Shown here piece by piece: positions 63,045 through 64,000 of a DNA stretch of 64,000 nt (position 1 is the first letter of the stretch; every line of letters begins with the position of its first letter). This DNA comes from JAKAGZ01 sp035266865 (GTDB lineage: Bacteria; Bacteroidota; Ignavibacteria; Ignavibacteriales; Ignavibacteriaceae), in the NCBI GenBank assembly GCA_035266865.1, contig DATFMR010000040.1, positions 62,001 to 126,000 of the forward strand. Direction: 5' to 3'. Both the position numbers and the translations under genes were made by a program. The notes beneath the pieces are model-generated. The model ran no database searches. It saw only the letters and a list, made by a program, of their open reading frames with translations, and was not told where the DNA came from.

Positions 63045-63953
63045 TTATTCTTTTTCGCTGGAATATCCAAAAGACTTTAACATTTTTTCATCAGAACGCC
63101 ATTTTTCTCTGACCCTTACTCTCAGGTCAAGATAAACCGGTCTGTCAAGAAATTCTTCTATTGATTTGCGTGCAGTTTCTCCAACCCGTTTTAATGCGGC
63201 GCCTTCTTTGCCAATTAAAATTCCTTTCTGGCTGTCCCTTTCTACAATAATTTCAGCCTGAATAAAATCTTTTCTTCCTTCCCTTTCTTTAAAGTCTACA
63301 ATTATTACTTCGCTGCTGTAAGGGATCTCATCTTTATAAAATTCAAATATTTTTTCTCTAATAATTTCCGATACAAAAAATCTTTCATTTTCGTCGGCAA
63401 CAATATCATCAGGATAAAATTTTGGTCCCTCGGGCAGGCATTCAACAATTTCATTTACAACAGAATGAACATTATAAGCCTGTTTTGAAGAAATAGGAAT
63501 TATTTTTTTGAAGTAATTAGTCTTTTCAACTTTTATAATAAGTTCACTCACCTGTTCCTGGGTTGAAAGATCAATTTTATTAAGTAATAAAATTTTAGGT
63601 TTTTTGCTTTTACTTAGTAATTCATAAATAAATGCATCTTTCAGAGTATCTTCACCTGTAGGATCCAGCGCAACATCCATTATTAACAAAATTACATCTG
63701 CATCAGTTACTGAAGTAACAACAGCATCCATCATTTTTTGCTGAAGGAGATATGCAGGCTTTAAAATGCCGGGAGTGTCTAAAAAAATAACCTGGTAATT
63801 GTCATCCGATAAAATACCAAGAATTCTCTTCCGGGTAGTTTGAGGCTTATTTGTAATAATTGAAATTTTTTGTCCAAGTAAAGCATTTAGCAAAGTGGAC
63901 TTACCTGCATTCGGGAGTCCAAGTATTGTAGCATATCCGGCTTTCGTGTTCAT
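63045..63953 (-). CDS. era: GTPase Era
   Basis: Era helps small-subunit ribosome assembly by binding the 3' end of 16S rRNA. The 302-residue protein has G1 GLPNAGKST (about 13-21), the G2 loop ITNKPQTTRKRILGI, G3 DTPGI and G4 NKID. The C-terminal KH domain reads IGKEGAALKRVGETARKSIEEF. It is complete and its ATG is 48 bases from the window end. It lies 54 bases upstream of the transporter gene, so a shared transcript is possible. Confidence 0.95.
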   Translation of the reverse strand: MNTKAGYATILGLPNAGKSTLLNALLGQKISIITNKPQTTRKRILGILSDDNYQVIFLDTPGILKPAYLLQQKMMDAVVTSVTDADVILLIMDVALDPTGEDTLKDAFIYELLSKSKKPKILLLNKIDLSTQEQVSELIIKVEKTNYFKKIIPISSKQAYNVHSVVNEIVECLPEGPKFYPDDIVADENERFFVSEIIREKIFEFYKDEIPYSSEVIIVDFKEREGRKDFIQAEIIVERDSQKGILIGKEGAALKRVGETARKSIEEFLDRPVYLDLRVRVREKWRSDEKMLKSFGYSSEKE

Positions 63954-64000
63954 AATTATTTATTTGATTTCAATTTTAAAATTAGAATATAAATTTCCTA

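Noticed and set aside
1..64000. CRISPR arrays, insertion sequences, phage genes, rRNA operons
   Set aside because: No array of regular direct repeats, no transposase or integrase signature and no rRNA-like sequence was recognised by reading both strands.

Overview
The window is a gene-dense, AT-rich chromosomal segment. It holds about 60 protein genes, one tRNA, one cobalamin riboswitch, several hairpin terminators and a few palindromic repeats. Gene content points to the Bacteroidota/Chlorobiota (FCB) group, most probably an Ignavibacteria-like lineage. The reasons are an M1 peptidase with the FPNPFNP-type C-terminal sorting domain of type IX secretion, DUF4837, DUF6588 and DUF6580 families, a single-gene type-B succinate dehydrogenase cytochrome b, and many short exported beta-barrel proteins. 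That placement is inference. No rRNA, CRISPR array, phage module or insertion sequence was found.

Layout. 69-7343 (+): two LptF/LptG permeases, GlnE and a DUF2723 membrane protein, closely packed. 7353-15336 (-): a housekeeping run of DUF4837 lipoprotein, polyprenol/diacylglycerol kinase-like protein, FtsH, Hpt, TilS, RibE, RibD and GreA; greA has a terminator-like hairpin in its leader. 15597-18669: an exported thioredoxin, small lineage-specific genes, a doubly broken beta-barrel pseudogene and a small MBOAT-like protein. 18676-24315 (-): M1 aminopeptidase, AddB-like Fe-S nuclease and CYTH protein. 24447-29401: beta-barrel protein, DUF2461, redoxin, M14 carboxypeptidase and an ECF sigma/anti-sigma pair. 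29566-30167: a zinc-ribbon protein with bS21. 30201-39401: LOG protein, DacB-type PBP4, SecG, tRNA-Met, an acidic protein coupled to Obg, and sdhCAB. 39688-43238 (+): carbohydrate pair GalM and GH127. 43311-46191 (+): B12 riboswitch, BtuB and a DUF6580 membrane protein. 46264-55234: HAD phosphatase, a divergent ATP-grasp ligase and C39-like peptidase/isochorismatase set, two DoxX-like paralogues around a beta-barrel gene, a lipoprotein/TPR pair and a GNAT/nitrilase pair. 55405-63953 (-): DUF6588, exonuclease, thioesterase, threonine aldolase, Lnt, DedA, IspF, AcyP, EamA transporter and Era.

How they work together. Much of the window serves the cell envelope: LPS export (LptF/G), lipoprotein maturation (Lnt plus several lipoproteins), protein export and quality control (SecG, FtsH), murein trimming (PBP4) and outer-membrane uptake (BtuB). 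The rest covers central functions such as riboflavin, isoprenoids, purine salvage, succinate oxidation, tRNA modification and ribosome assembly GTPases. No clear stand-alone new system is visible. The best candidates for new biology are the ATP-grasp/C39/isochorismatase divergon, the B12-regulated DUF6580 gene, the zinc-ribbon/Tudor-like protein paired with bS21, the greA leader hairpin and a cloverleaf-like palindromic repeat.
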